64,000 bases of DNA from Verrucomicrobiota bacterium. GTDB taxonomy: Bacteria; Verrucomicrobiota; Verrucomicrobiia; Limisphaerales; J093. Positions 1 through 9,018 of this stretch are shown here, in pieces (the stretch's first letter is position 1; every line of letters begins with the position of its first letter). The notes under the pieces were generated by a model. The model was not told the origin of the DNA, did no database searches, and worked only from the letters and a program-made list of their open reading frames with translations. Location: the NCBI GenBank assembly GCA_016716505.1, contig JADJWF010000004.1:372001-436000 (forward strand). Reading direction: 5' to 3'. A program made the position numbers and the translations under genes.

Positions 1-969
1 CGCCGCCTCGCCATCCAACGGCACCATACGGTCACGCATCTGCTGCACTGGGCACTGCATGAGGTCGTCAGCCGCGACGCTTCGCAGAAGGGTTCCTACG
101 TCGGGCCGGAGAAGCTGACGTTTGACTTCAACCACGCCCCGCTCACGCCGCAGCAGGTCGCGGACGTCGAGCGTCTCGTGAACGAGCGCATCCTCGAGAA
201 CGCCGGCGTGTCCTGGACCGAGGTGAAGTACAGCCACGTCAAGGACCGCCGGGACATCATGCAGTTCTTCGGCGACAAGTACGGCGACTGGGTGCGCGTG
301 GTGCAGATCGGCGGTCGGCCCGCCGGCCTCGACGGTTACTCGATGGAACTTTGCGGTGGCACCCACACCAGGGCGACCGGCGAGATCGGCTTGTTTCGCA
401 TAGTCTCAGAGACGGCCATCGCCGCCGGCGTGCGGCGCATCGAGGCGGTGGCGGGTCTGGAGGCGTGGCGTCGGGCCGGCGAAGAACTGGCCATGCTCAG
501 GACGGTGGCCGGCCGGCTGGCCACACCGTTGACCGAGCTGGACAAGAAGATTGAATCCCTGCTGGCCCACCAGAAAGAGCTCGAGCGCCAGGTCAAGCTG
601 GCCCGGCTCCGCAACGCTTCGAACGCCGCCGGCGAGCTGTTGGGCCGGGCGCAGGAGGTCAATGGCGTGCCGCTCATCGCGCACAACCTCGGCGACGCGG
701 ATGGCGATTTTCTCCAGGCGATTGCCGATGACCTGAAGGGCCGCTTCCGGGGCGTGGTGGTATTGGGCGGGGCGGCCAACGACGCGGTCGCGCTCGTCGC
801 GACCGTCTCGCCCGAGTTCACATCGCGTTTTCAGGCTGGCAAGATCATTCAACACATCGCCCCGATCGTGGGCGGCAAGGGCGGCGGTCGGCCCGACAAC
901 GCCCGGGGCGGCGGCAAGGACGTTTCGAAGCTCGACCAAGCCCTCGCCAAAGCCCGGACGCTGCTTTGA
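1..969 (+). CDS. alaS: Alanyl-tRNA synthetase, C-terminal part (5' end outside window)
   Basis: The frame is open from base 1 to a TGA at 967-969, so this is the last 322 residues of a protein that normally has about 870-900. What remains is the editing domain and the C-terminal domain. The editing/zinc site is visible as HTVTH near residue 11 and CGGTH near residue 118. The far C-terminus is a DHHA1-type domain with the glycine-rich GGKGGGRPDNARGGG stretch. AlaRS charges tRNA-Ala in the cytoplasm, and the editing domain clears Ser and Gly mischarging. A coiled-coil-like segment (ELDKKIESLLAHQKELE) links the two domains, as in the family. Identification is secure; the catalytic domain lies outside the window. 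Confidence 0.96.
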   Translation, partial: RRLAIQRHHTVTHLLHWALHEVVSRDASQKGSYVGPEKLTFDFNHAPLTPQQVADVERLVNERILENAGVSWTEVKYSHVKDRRDIMQFFGDKYGDWVRVVQIGGRPAGLDGYSMELCGGTHTRATGEIGLFRIVSETAIAAGVRRIEAVAGLEAWRRAGEELAMLRTVAGRLATPLTELDKKIESLLAHQKELERQVKLARLRNASNAAGELLGRAQEVNGVPLIAHNLGDADGDFLQAIADDLKGRFRGVVVLGGAANDAVALVATVSPEFTSRFQAGKIIQHIAPIVGGKGGGRPDNARGGGKDVSKLDQALAKARTLL

Positions 970-1140
970 CGGACACGCGGCGGAGGTCCATGCTTGCCTG
1001 CCGGGGAAGGCCATGAGTCCCAATTCAATTCCTTGCGAGCGTCGCCGCGTGACCGGAACACGGTCCCCAAGGGTCTCGCGTTTGGAGCTGCGGTGGTCAG
1101 GCCACGTGGCCGTCGGCCGAAACCTGCCCGGCTGCTAATT

Positions 1141-1695
1141 GTGAGTGAGCCCTCTCAACGCGCGCGACGGCGTTGTCGTGTCCCGTCAGAAACGGTCGAG
1201 ATCCGGGAAATGCAGTTGAAGGACATTTCGGCGGTCTTCGAATTGGGGCAGGCTTTGTTCACCGCCGACGAGTTGCCCACCCTTTACCGCGCGTGGGACG
1301 AGCATGAACTGGTCGCGCTGTTCGATTCGGACCGCGAAACCTGCCTGGTGGCCGAGGCCGGGGAAACCGTCGTGGGGTTCGCGCTCGGCCGGATGATGGA
1401 GAAGCCGCACAGTGCGTGGCGCTATGGCTGGCTGGAGTGGCTCGGCGTCCACCCGCGATTCAAGCGCAGCGGCATTGCTTCCCGCCTGGTGAACCAACTC
1501 ACCTCGCTATTCATCGAGCGCGACGCCCGGATCATGCTGGTGGACACGGCGGCCAAAAACCACGGCGCGATCGCGTTCTTCCGCAAACGCGGCTTCGGGC
1601 AGGAGATTCGTCACGTCTATCTGTCGCTGAACCTCGAGAAACACCCCAAGTATCTCCAGAAGCGGATCGAGGAACAGGCGCAAGACTGGGAATGA
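1141..1695 (+). CDS. GNAT-family N-acetyltransferase
   Basis: This is a single GNAT domain that transfers acetyl from acetyl-CoA to an amine; the substrate cannot be told from sequence. The acetyl-CoA loop appears as VHPRFKRSGIASRLV, preceded by the beta-4 strand 'WLEWLGV' and followed by 'DTAAKNHGAIAFFRKRGF', a classic RimI-like C-terminal motif. The charged tail EEQAQDWE follows the domain. I chose the GTG at 1141. The frame stays open upstream to 994, but that extension is Arg/Pro-rich and looks untranslated; an ATG at 1210 is also possible. It is convergent with the outer-membrane gene that ends at 1770. Confidence 0.85.
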   Translation: MSEPSQRARRRCRVPSETVEIREMQLKDISAVFELGQALFTADELPTLYRAWDEHELVALFDSDRETCLVAEAGETVVGFALGRMMEKPHSAWRYGWLEWLGVHPRFKRSGIASRLVNQLTSLFIERDARIMLVDTAAKNHGAIAFFRKRGFGQEIRHVYLSLNLEKHPKYLQKRIEEQAQDWE

Positions 1696-1769
1696 CCGGC
1701 TCCCGGCGGTGAGCACCGTGAGGGACACACCCGCTGCCACGTCCCGCAAAGGGATGGGCAAGGTCGCGT

Positions 1770-3215
1770 CTAGAAATTGAACGCCGCCTGCAGATAGAGC
1801 CAGTCCGCGTCGCTGCTGCCAAAGGCGGGCGACCCCAGCGATTGTTCGACGTAGTCGCCCACGAAGAAATGGCCGTAGCCGGCCTGGAGATTCAGGTAGG
1901 GCTTGGGCGCGTAGGTGACGATCACATCAATTTCCGAGCCCACGAAGTTGTCGTGGCCCTGGTTGCGATCGTAGCCGGCCCCGGCAGCGCCCCCGCGGCG
2001 CGGGTTGCCATTGGCTTGGTAGAAATAGTCAGCGGTGTCCGCCAGCCAGAACAGGTGATAATCCACGGTGAGCGTGAGCCCCTTGGCCGGCTTCAGCGTA
2101 AGGTTGATGCGCGGGTTGTGGATGTTCTGCCAGGAGAACAGGTCCATGTACCCGTAGAACTTGTGGTTCGTCGGGAACAGGTTGTCCAGCGTTTGGTGCC
2201 GCCCGTCGGTGGGATCCGCGTCGCCGCTGGAGAAATTGTACTCCAGGCCAACGCGGGGCGACGCGGGCGCCGAGGCAAAGGTGTAGCCGCCCATGACGTG
2301 AGCCGCCCAAGCGTCCTGATCCAGTTCCGGACCCGTGTTGGTCTCCCGGAACTCGCCGAACTGATAGACCACTTCCGCCCCGTAATCCCAACCCTTGAGC
2401 TGGCCGGGCAGCGACTTCACGCGCGTGCCGACCGAGTAGATGTCCCGCTCCGTGGGCAGCGGGATCAAAGCGCCGGGATCAGGTCCCGCGGCCTCGGCCG
2501 AAGCGTTCCGACCGAGGAAGTAGAGCTGGGTTTCCGCCTTCGGAACGAGGGCCTTCGTGCCGCCGTAGGCGCCCCAGAACCAGTCGTGGTTGTTGGGCTC
2601 GTTGAAGTTGTTGTCGTCGGGCACGACCACCCGGCCCGCGAAACCGTCCACCCAGAACTTCTCGTGTTCGAAGCGCAGTTTCGCGGCGTCGAACACCCGC
2701 GCGATGTTGTTCCAGTCAAACGAGCTCATCAGGCGCTCGTCACCGTAGGCGAGTTCCTGTCGGCCCACCTTGGCCAGCAGGGGAGACTGCTTCGTGTCGC
2801 CCAGTGCCACATAAGCCTGGTGCAGGTCGGCGCGGTCGGACTCGAGGTTGGGAACCCGCTCATCCCCTTCGGAGAAGCTGTCCCGGCCTTCGACGTACAC
2901 CCGCAGCCAGGACAACGGGCTGTAGCCCATGTGCAGCTTGGTCCGAAACAGCCAATAATCGTTGTCGTGGGTCGGAGCCCCGTGGGCACGGAAGTCAATC
3001 GCCCCCGGCACACCGGCAACAGCCAGGTGCTCGCGCGCTTCGTAGCGGACCCGGAACTGACCGCCAACATCCCACTTGTTGGCATGGGGATCGCGTTCGC
3101 GGAGCCAGTCGTTGACCAGCCCGGCTCCGGAAGGCGGCCGGGAAGGGACGGTGTGTTGACCATAGACGGCGGCGGTGGCCGCCAGGACGAGGGCACTGGA
3201 ACTCAAGAGATTCAT
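1770..3215 (-). CDS. Alginate-export-type outer-membrane beta-barrel protein
   Basis: The 481-residue protein has an N-terminal signal peptide (MNLLSSSALVLAATAAVYGQ). A long run of alternating aromatic/hydrophilic strands follows, ending in Phe (QAAFNF), as expected for an outer-membrane barrel recognised by BAM. The motif VGGQFRVRYEAREH at the start of the mature protein and phrases such as 'KVGRQELAYGDERL' are typical of the alginate_export family (Pfam PF13372). Members are outer-membrane diffusion channels. The real substrate here is unknown, and no alginate gene is nearby. The ATG at 3213-3215 directly precedes the signal peptide. It is probably monocistronic, with about 150 bases to the neighbouring reductase. 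Confidence 0.85.
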   Translation of the reverse strand: MNLLSSSALVLAATAAVYGQHTVPSRPPSGAGLVNDWLRERDPHANKWDVGGQFRVRYEAREHLAVAGVPGAIDFRAHGAPTHDNDYWLFRTKLHMGYSPLSWLRVYVEGRDSFSEGDERVPNLESDRADLHQAYVALGDTKQSPLLAKVGRQELAYGDERLMSSFDWNNIARVFDAAKLRFEHEKFWVDGFAGRVVVPDDNNFNEPNNHDWFWGAYGGTKALVPKAETQLYFLGRNASAEAAGPDPGALIPLPTERDIYSVGTRVKSLPGQLKGWDYGAEVVYQFGEFRETNTGPELDQDAWAAHVMGGYTFASAPASPRVGLEYNFSSGDADPTDGRHQTLDNLFPTNHKFYGYMDLFSWQNIHNPRINLTLKPAKGLTLTVDYHLFWLADTADYFYQANGNPRRGGAAGAGYDRNQGHDNFVGSEIDVIVTYAPKPYLNLQAGYGHFFVGDYVEQSLGSPAFGSSDADWLYLQAAFNF

Positions 3216-3367
3216 GGCGACGAGTATCGGGTTTGCCGGAGCGGGGCCGCTCGTCGCCGGGCGACGAGCACGGGTTGCCGCGCCGCCGGAGCGTAATGTG
3301 ACCCCGCAACGGAAAACAACACCCCAACGGCTGTGACGTTGACCCTGATCAAGCGGGGCCCGTTGCT

Positions 3368-4591
3368 TCAGCCCTGGCTTAGCCGCTGTTTTGGCGCCTC
3401 GAAAAACCGCGCGTGGGCGTCGCGGAGGATCTCGGGAATCCGGTCAGCAAAGGGACTCGCCGCCACGGCCCTTCGGATCACCGACTCATCAAAGCTCCCG
3501 GCCATGTTGCCGGGAAACCAGTGGTCGGCCTGGCCCAGCAGGTTGTAGCGCATCTTCGCCCAGTCCACGAGGTCAAGTGCTGTGGCGTAGGTCCACAGCC
3601 GGAGGATTTCCCGCACGTTGATTTCGCCGGGAATGTCCACGTACTCCGGTACGCTCTCGAACCATCGCGCGCACCAATCCCTGCCGTGAACGCGCTCAAG
3701 CTCGGCTCGCAGTCGGCGTTCGAGGGGGGCCACCGCATCCGCGGCATGGTCGTAATGGGCGAGGGCGGCCACGTGCTCGTCGAAGTCCGAGGGCCGGGCA
3801 ACCCCGCAACTGAGCGTATGCACTTGGGGCCGGGCCAGGCAGAAGAGCGCGTTGAACTGCATGGGCGTCAACGGCGCGCACAACTCCACCAGGTTGGCCG
3901 GCGGCGAGTACAGTTTGCCGCCTTTGTCGTTCGGGCTGATGATGAACACGCCCATGTCGCGCGCCGTCGCCGCCTCGATGGCCGGCCAGTTCAGTTCGTT
4001 GACGAAATACCAGTGCAGGTTCACGTAGTCGAAGCGGTCGGTCTCGATGGCGCGCAGAATCACATCGGTTGTCGCGTGCGTCGAAAAACCGACGTGCCGG
4101 CAGCGCCCTTCGCGCTGGAGCTTCCGCGCCTCATCCAGACACCCGCCCGGTCGCACCGACCACTCGAGCAGTTGCGCGTTGTTGATGCCATGCAGCGCCA
4201 ACAGATCCACGTACTCCAGGCGCAGGTAGGCCAGGGAGCGCTCGAACGTGCGCCGGAACTCCGCCGGGTCGGCGAACGGAGCCACTTTGGTCTGGACGAT
4301 CAGACGGTCGCGGGGGAATTGGGCGAGCACCGGCCCGAGTTGCATTTCGCTGGTGCCGTAACCGCGGGCGGTCTCAATGTGATGGATCCCGAGGGCAAGC
4401 GCGCGATGGATACATGCCTCAAGGTTGGCTTGATTGTCCGACGGAATCTCACCGGGCTCGGTGTCCTGCCACTTGTGCTGGTAGCGCATCCCACCGCACG
4501 AGATGACCGGCAGTTGAAGCCCGGTCCGCCCAAAACGGCGGTAGCGCATCGCCGGCAGTGCGCTGCCGGGAATCGCGATGTTGTCACTCAC
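3368..4591 (-). CDS. Aldo/keto reductase family protein
   Basis: This is a TIM-barrel NAD(P)H-dependent oxidoreductase of the aldo/keto reductase superfamily. The N-terminal signature is RYRRFGRTGLQLPVISCGG. Catalytic residues fit the family: Tyr in ETARGYGTSE, Lys in IVQTKVAP and His in LLALHG. The C-terminal part (about 130 residues, ending FFEAPKQRLSQG) is longer than in simple reductases and holds no recognised iron-sulfur motif. The frame is open further upstream to 4780, but that would overlap the divergent gene at 4699. I chose GTG at 4589-4591, preceded by an AAGGA Shine-Dalgarno sequence, one of the few good ones in the window. The substrate is unknown. Confidence 0.85.
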   Translation of the reverse strand: MSDNIAIPGSALPAMRYRRFGRTGLQLPVISCGGMRYQHKWQDTEPGEIPSDNQANLEACIHRALALGIHHIETARGYGTSEMQLGPVLAQFPRDRLIVQTKVAPFADPAEFRRTFERSLAYLRLEYVDLLALHGINNAQLLEWSVRPGGCLDEARKLQREGRCRHVGFSTHATTDVILRAIETDRFDYVNLHWYFVNELNWPAIEAATARDMGVFIISPNDKGGKLYSPPANLVELCAPLTPMQFNALFCLARPQVHTLSCGVARPSDFDEHVAALAHYDHAADAVAPLERRLRAELERVHGRDWCARWFESVPEYVDIPGEINVREILRLWTYATALDLVDWAKMRYNLLGQADHWFPGNMAGSFDESVIRRAVAASPFADRIPEILRDAHARFFEAPKQRLSQG

Positions 4592-4698
4592 GCCGCAATC
4601 CTTCGCGGAGAAAGACTCGCGAGGCAAATGGGAAGGCGCCCGGCAGCGTGCGCGCCCGTCCTTGTTCCCGACGGCTGGCCTGTTAGGTTGCGTCCGCA

Positions 4699-5817
4699 AT
4701 GAGCCGATGGTTTTTCTCCTTCCTGCTGGGGTTGGGCACGCTGGCGGCACCTCTCGCCCGATCGCAAGACGGTTCCCCATCGGCAGCGGCCACGAACGCG
4801 GCAGCCCCCGGGTACCGCGGCAAATGGACCCTCGACCTGACCCGCGAGAAGCTGGGGGAACCGCCGCGCGGCTGGCGGAGTGCCTTGGCGGGCCAGGGCC
4901 GGCCCGGCCAATGGCAGGTGATCGAAGATGAGGCCACGCCAGATTTCGTGCCGCTGACCCCGGAGGCGCCCCAAACCGCGCGACGGCGGGTCATCGCGCA
5001 AGTCGCGAAGGACCCGACCGATGAGCGTTTCCCGCTGCTGATTCTGGACGATCAGGTGTTTGGCGACTTCGTCCTGAGTGTGCGGTTCAAGACGGTATCC
5101 GGCGTCCTTGAACAAATGGCCGGGGTGGTGTTTCGCGTGCAGGACGAGCGCAACTTCTACGTGGTCCGCGCCAGTTCGCTGGGCGGCAATGTGCGTTTCT
5201 ATCGCGTGGCGAACGGCGTGCGGGATGCGCCGCTCGGACCGGAGATTGCCGTGCCCCGCGGGCAGTGGCATGAATTGAGCGTCACCGCCCGCGGCAACCG
5301 TTTCACCGTGGCCTTCAACGGGCGGCAGATCCTGCCCGAACTGACGGACAATTCCTTCGCCGAGGGCAAAATCGGCCTGTGGACCAAATCGGATGCCGTC
5401 AGCTACTTCTCCGATCTGCGGATCGAGTACCGGCCGCGACTGACCCTCGCAAAGGAGTTGGTGGCGGAGGCGATGAAGCGATACGAACGGTTGCTGGCGG
5501 TCAAAATCTTCGCCACCACCAGCGCGCGGAGCGATCTGCACTGCGTTGCCAGCAGCGACGACGGCGACCTCGGCCGTCCCGCGGGCAAGTTCGAGCAGGA
5601 AACGCTCGCCACCGCGGAGATTTACGCCGGCAAGGCCGACGGTCGCAGTGTGGCCGTTTTCCCGATTCGCGATCGCAACGGCGATCCCGTGGCTGCCTTG
5701 CGCGTGGAGATGAAACGCTTTGCGGGCCAGACGGACGAGAATATCGCGGCCCGGGCGCTTCCCGTGCTGCGCCTGATCGAGCCGCGGGTGATCTCGCTGA
5801 AGGAGCTGGTGGAGTAG
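4699..5817 (+). CDS. Secreted DUF1080-like (concanavalin-fold) protein
   Basis: The 372-residue protein has a signal peptide (MSRWFFSFLLGLGTLAAPLA, cleaved near ARSQ). The central part (about residues 110-250) is a beta-sandwich of the DUF1080 / 3-keto-disaccharide hydrolase type: 'DFVLSVRFKTVSG', 'AGVVFRVQDERNFYVVRASS', 'RGQWHELSVTARGNRF', 'KIGLWTKSDAVSYFSDL'. In Verrucomicrobiota and Planctomycetota such domains are found in exported proteins that bind or degrade sugars. The last 120 residues form a separate domain I do not recognise; it resembles a small sensor-like alpha/beta domain ('VAVFPIRDRNGDPVAALRVEM'). It diverges from the aldo/keto reductase across 107 bases. Enzymatic activity is not assured. 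Confidence 0.7.
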   Translation: MSRWFFSFLLGLGTLAAPLARSQDGSPSAAATNAAAPGYRGKWTLDLTREKLGEPPRGWRSALAGQGRPGQWQVIEDEATPDFVPLTPEAPQTARRRVIAQVAKDPTDERFPLLILDDQVFGDFVLSVRFKTVSGVLEQMAGVVFRVQDERNFYVVRASSLGGNVRFYRVANGVRDAPLGPEIAVPRGQWHELSVTARGNRFTVAFNGRQILPELTDNSFAEGKIGLWTKSDAVSYFSDLRIEYRPRLTLAKELVAEAMKRYERLLAVKIFATTSARSDLHCVASSDDGDLGRPAGKFEQETLATAEIYAGKADGRSVAVFPIRDRNGDPVAALRVEMKRFAGQTDENIAARALPVLRLIEPRVISLKELVE

Positions 5818-5940
5818 GACCAGTTTTCGTTCGGAGCCGGCGGGTGAGGCGCCAGGTTCGACGCTCGCACGACAGGCACCCGGAGGCGGGGCGCCAAGTG
5901 GCTCATGGCTCCACGGCCAGGACGGACCGCCTCAAGCGAA

Positions 5941-5978
5941 GGGCCGCGGTCAGGAAGAAATTCCCAAGACCGCGGCCC
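5941..5978. terminator. Hairpin between convergent genes
   Basis: A perfect 11-bp inverted repeat (GGGCCGCGGTC at 5941-5951, GACCGCGGCCC at 5968-5978) has a 16-base loop. It lies between the stop of the secreted DUF1080-like gene (+) and the stop of the LamG gene (-). There is no T-run on either side, so it may act as a bidirectional, factor-assisted terminator or only as an RNA 3' end stabiliser. Confidence 0.45.
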
Positions 5979-5998
5979 TGCGAAGGAGGTATCCCGGT

Positions 5999-8665
5999 TC
6001 AGCGTCGCGCGCGATAGAATTGTGCGCTGGCAGAAGGTGTCGTGGTGTACGGCGAAGTCGGCGTTCCGGGAACGGCCGTCCACGGGCCGTTGACGGCGGG
6101 AGCCGACTCCAACGTGCCGCCCGTCCAGTTGATCTGAACCTGGCTGCCTGATTTCGTGATCGTCAACGCCGGCGGCTGGCCCGGCACCGGCGTCGTGAAG
6201 CCGAAAGGTCGCGGCACTGTTGTCAGGAAGCCGGACTTGCTCAGATAAATGTCGTCGAAGAACAGGTTGGTCGTAGTACTGTGCCCGTTCAGCGCGCCAA
6301 GGATGAGCTTGTCGAGATCCTTGGTGGCGAAACCGACATCCGCCGCACCCTGGCCGCGCGCCGAAATGTAATCCTGCAGCACGAGGGTCCGCTGGGCGGT
6401 TCCCTCCCTGGCCACGTAGATCGAGTACGTGTCGCCGGTGGAGGATTGGTCCTCCGGGAAGGGCTCGTTGGTGATGTCCACCCAGACGTTGTACACCGTG
6501 TCGAGATCAAGGACTGGATCGTAGAAGTCTGGAGTCATGCCGTTGCCGTTGGCCCCGCCGAGCATCAGGCCCAGGCCCCAGCCGTTGTCCGTACTGGCGA
6601 TGGCGCCGGGACCGATGTCGTTGCCGTTGGCACCGACATCGCTGCCAAACCGGACGTTTCGATCGGTCAGTGCGACCATGCCCTTGGCGGGTTCGTTGGG
6701 ATCGCCCACCTGGAGGAGGCGGAAGAACAACGTTCGCTGCTGTCCCTCGGCCACCGTCAATGGGCCGAGCCGCAGGACTGCGGTGGCATCGCCGATGCGG
6801 CTCCCGGCCATGGGGTTGCCGTTGACTTTCACCACGTTGAACTCAGTCGCGTCGAGATCGCTCCAACCGCCCTGGCCGTTGAGGAGGCCTTCGGCGTAAC
6901 GGTCGAAGTTTTCGACGAGCGCCCAGCCAGGGGCGATTCCGTCAATCGCCGCCACGCTGACTTGGGCGGAAACGCTCTCGGGTCCGCGGGTGAGGGTGAG
7001 CGTGAACGTCTTGCTGAAGGGGAGCGGTACTTGAATCGCTCCCAAACCGGAGACGGTCTGGGCCGTGACATCACCGACGCCCTGGTCAATTGTGACCTGA
7101 ACATTCTTGGTCACGTCCCAGCGCAGCCAAACTGAATCGCCCGCGGCCACGGCCGGCAGATCGGATTTAAAGGATCGGATCGTCAGTGGCTGCGGTTGGG
7201 AGAACGGAGTGGGTGTCACGTTCCTGGAGAGGTAATCCACTTCAGCGGGCTCCAGCGCTCGTTTCCATAGGGCGACGTCGTCTATAAGGCCGGTGAGCCA
7301 GTGGGTGGGATTGGCGCGCAGGATGCCGCCGATGCTCGTCGTGTTCAACCGCCAGTCACCCGGCTCCTTGGCCGGGATCTCCACCGCGTCCCGGACGCCG
7401 TCCACATACAGGGCTCGGCTGCCGTCCTCCTGCTGCACAAAGGCAATGTGCCGCCACTGGCCGTCCAGCGGCTCGCCCTCGCTCTTGAGGTGGTCCACCG
7501 TCGCCCACCCCGTCTGGCGGAAGAAGAAGTCCAGTTGACCGCTGGCCCCGTTGTTGGCCGTGCCCAGGTTGAACAGCGGGTTGTTGTCCGCCGTGTTGCC
7601 CTCCGAAAAGAGCCGCAGGTCGTTGAGACCGGTGCCGGTGACGTTGGCCCAGAAGGAGATGGTCAGAGCCGGGTGCTGGTTGATGGGCAGTTGCTCGCCC
7701 GGCGCACTGATCCGGCGGAGCATGGTTTGGCGGGCGTTGTCGAACTGGAAGGCCTTGCCCCACTTGCCCGCCACCAGGTCGGCGGCGGTGAGGTTGGCGA
7801 GTTCGAGGTCATAGCCGCTGGCCAAGTCGGGCGTCTTGATCCCCACCACCTCGTCCAACGGCCAGTAGGAAACCATCTCCTTGGTGATGGGTGGGAACAC
7901 GCTGACGAGCCCTTCGTTCTTCACTTGGTTGATTTCTGCCTCGCTGAGCGCTCGTTTCCATAGGGCGACATCGTCTATGAGGCCGGTGAGCCAGTGGGTG
8001 GGATTGGCCCGGAGGATGCCGCCGATGCTCGTCGTGTTCAACCGCCAGTCACCCGGCTCCTTGGCCGGGATTTCCACCGCGTCCCGGACGCCGTCCACAT
8101 ACAGGGCCCGGCTGCCGTCCTCCTGCTGCACAAAGGCGATGTGGCGCCACTGGCCGTCCAGCGGCTCGCCTTCGCTCTTGAGGTGATCCACCGTTGCCCA
8201 CCCTGTCTGGCGGAAGAAGAAGTCCAGTTGCCCGCTGGCTCCGTTGTTGGCCGTGCCCAGGTTGAACAGCGGGTTGTTGTCCGCCGTGTTGCCCTCCGAA
8301 AAGAGCCGCAGGTCGTTGAGCCCAGTGCCGGTCACCTTTGCCCAGAAGGAGATGGTCAGCGCCGGGTGCTGGTTGATGGGCAGTTGCTCGCCCGGCGCAC
8401 TGATCCGGCGGAGCATGGTCTGGCGGGCGTTTTCGAACTGGAAGGCCTTGCCCCACTTGCCCGCCACCAGGTCGGCGGCGGTGAGGTTGGCCAGTTCGAG
8501 GTCATAGCCGCTGGCCAAGTCGGGGGTCTTGGTCCCCACCACCTCGTCCAACGGCCAGTAGGAAACCAGACCGTCTTTCAGTGCGGCGTGGCATGGTGCG
8601 GCCAGGCAGAGTAGTGCGACACTCCAGAGTCGCGTGACGTGCGGAGGGAACAGTCTAGCAGTCAT
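5999..8665 (-). CDS. Secreted protein with two near-identical LamG domains
   Basis: The 888-residue exported protein starts at the ATG at 8663-8665, directly before the signal peptide (MTARLFPPHVTRLWSVALLC, cleaved near CHA|ALK). Two LamG/concanavalin-type domains follow, each starting 'VSYWPLDEVVG' and containing 'WRHIAFVQQEDGSRALYVDG' and 'LTGLIDDVALWKRAL'. After these comes a linker domain (NSFKSDLPAVAAGDSVWLRW-like), then a second beta-sandwich ending in 'FFDDIYLSKSGF', and a C-terminal module (LESAPAVNGPWTAVPG...FYRARR) similar to verrucomicrobial surface proteins. The LamG pair is a recent in-gene duplication (see repeats). A paralog with the same tail lies at 36254-39202. The likely role is carbohydrate or matrix binding at the cell surface; no catalytic motif was seen. 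Confidence 0.8.
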   Translation of the reverse strand: MTARLFPPHVTRLWSVALLCLAAPCHAALKDGLVSYWPLDEVVGTKTPDLASGYDLELANLTAADLVAGKWGKAFQFENARQTMLRRISAPGEQLPINQHPALTISFWAKVTGTGLNDLRLFSEGNTADNNPLFNLGTANNGASGQLDFFFRQTGWATVDHLKSEGEPLDGQWRHIAFVQQEDGSRALYVDGVRDAVEIPAKEPGDWRLNTTSIGGILRANPTHWLTGLIDDVALWKRALSEAEINQVKNEGLVSVFPPITKEMVSYWPLDEVVGIKTPDLASGYDLELANLTAADLVAGKWGKAFQFDNARQTMLRRISAPGEQLPINQHPALTISFWANVTGTGLNDLRLFSEGNTADNNPLFNLGTANNGASGQLDFFFRQTGWATVDHLKSEGEPLDGQWRHIAFVQQEDGSRALYVDGVRDAVEIPAKEPGDWRLNTTSIGGILRANPTHWLTGLIDDVALWKRALEPAEVDYLSRNVTPTPFSQPQPLTIRSFKSDLPAVAAGDSVWLRWDVTKNVQVTIDQGVGDVTAQTVSGLGAIQVPLPFSKTFTLTLTRGPESVSAQVSVAAIDGIAPGWALVENFDRYAEGLLNGQGGWSDLDATEFNVVKVNGNPMAGSRIGDATAVLRLGPLTVAEGQQRTLFFRLLQVGDPNEPAKGMVALTDRNVRFGSDVGANGNDIGPGAIASTDNGWGLGLMLGGANGNGMTPDFYDPVLDLDTVYNVWVDITNEPFPEDQSSTGDTYSIYVAREGTAQRTLVLQDYISARGQGAADVGFATKDLDKLILGALNGHSTTTNLFFDDIYLSKSGFLTTVPRPFGFTTPVPGQPPALTITKSGSQVQINWTGGTLESAPAVNGPWTAVPGTPTSPYTTTPSASAQFYRARR
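7254..7874. repeat. Tandem in-gene repeat, copy 1 (LamG domain)
   Basis: This 621-base unit recurs at 7947-8567 with only scattered substitutions. The start-to-start period is 693 bases (231 codons), so the reading frame of the surrounding LamG gene is kept. The 72 bases between the units encode a linker (approximately SEAEINQVKNEGLVSVFPPITKE). Confidence 0.9.
7947..8567. repeat. Tandem in-gene repeat, copy 2 (LamG domain)
   Basis: Second copy of the 621-base unit at 7254-7874. It encodes the first LamG domain of the protein, since the gene is on the minus strand. Differences between copies are mostly single bases, many synonymous, which implies recent duplication or ongoing gene conversion. 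Confidence 0.9.
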
Positions 8666-9018
8666 AGTCTCGTTTTTTGGTTTTGGTGTTACTGCGTTGC
8701 GCAACCCCTGAACCAACCCGCCGGTTTCCCAAGGAGACGGTCGCCCCCCATCGCGCCTCATGAAAGCTCGCCGGACGCGAGGGAGCCGTTCAGGTACCGT
8801 TGGGCTAATAATGTGGTTGCGAGAATGAGATTTCCCGGTCCCGTACCGGCGGGCAAGAGTTTTTCGAACCGGTGTCGCAGCCGACTGGCCAGCCACGAAG
8901 GTTCACCCGCTCGTCCACGCCGCCCAATGGCCTCCGGTTCCGTTCCGGTGGCTCCCGCTTCCTCGGGAGCGGTGCTAACCACGGTTTGCGGGACACGGTC
9001 AGCCCTGGACAGGCTGGC
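8666..9018. other. Intergenic region, 353 bases
   Basis: This region is upstream of the LamG gene and downstream of the GH172 gene, both on the minus strand. It contains a 7-bp GC hairpin (GCTCCCG at 8951-8957 with CGGGAGC at 8964-8970) that could end the GH172 transcript, but it has no T-run. Directly before the LamG start the minus strand is A-rich with no Shine-Dalgarno sequence. No gene was seen. Confidence 0.6.
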
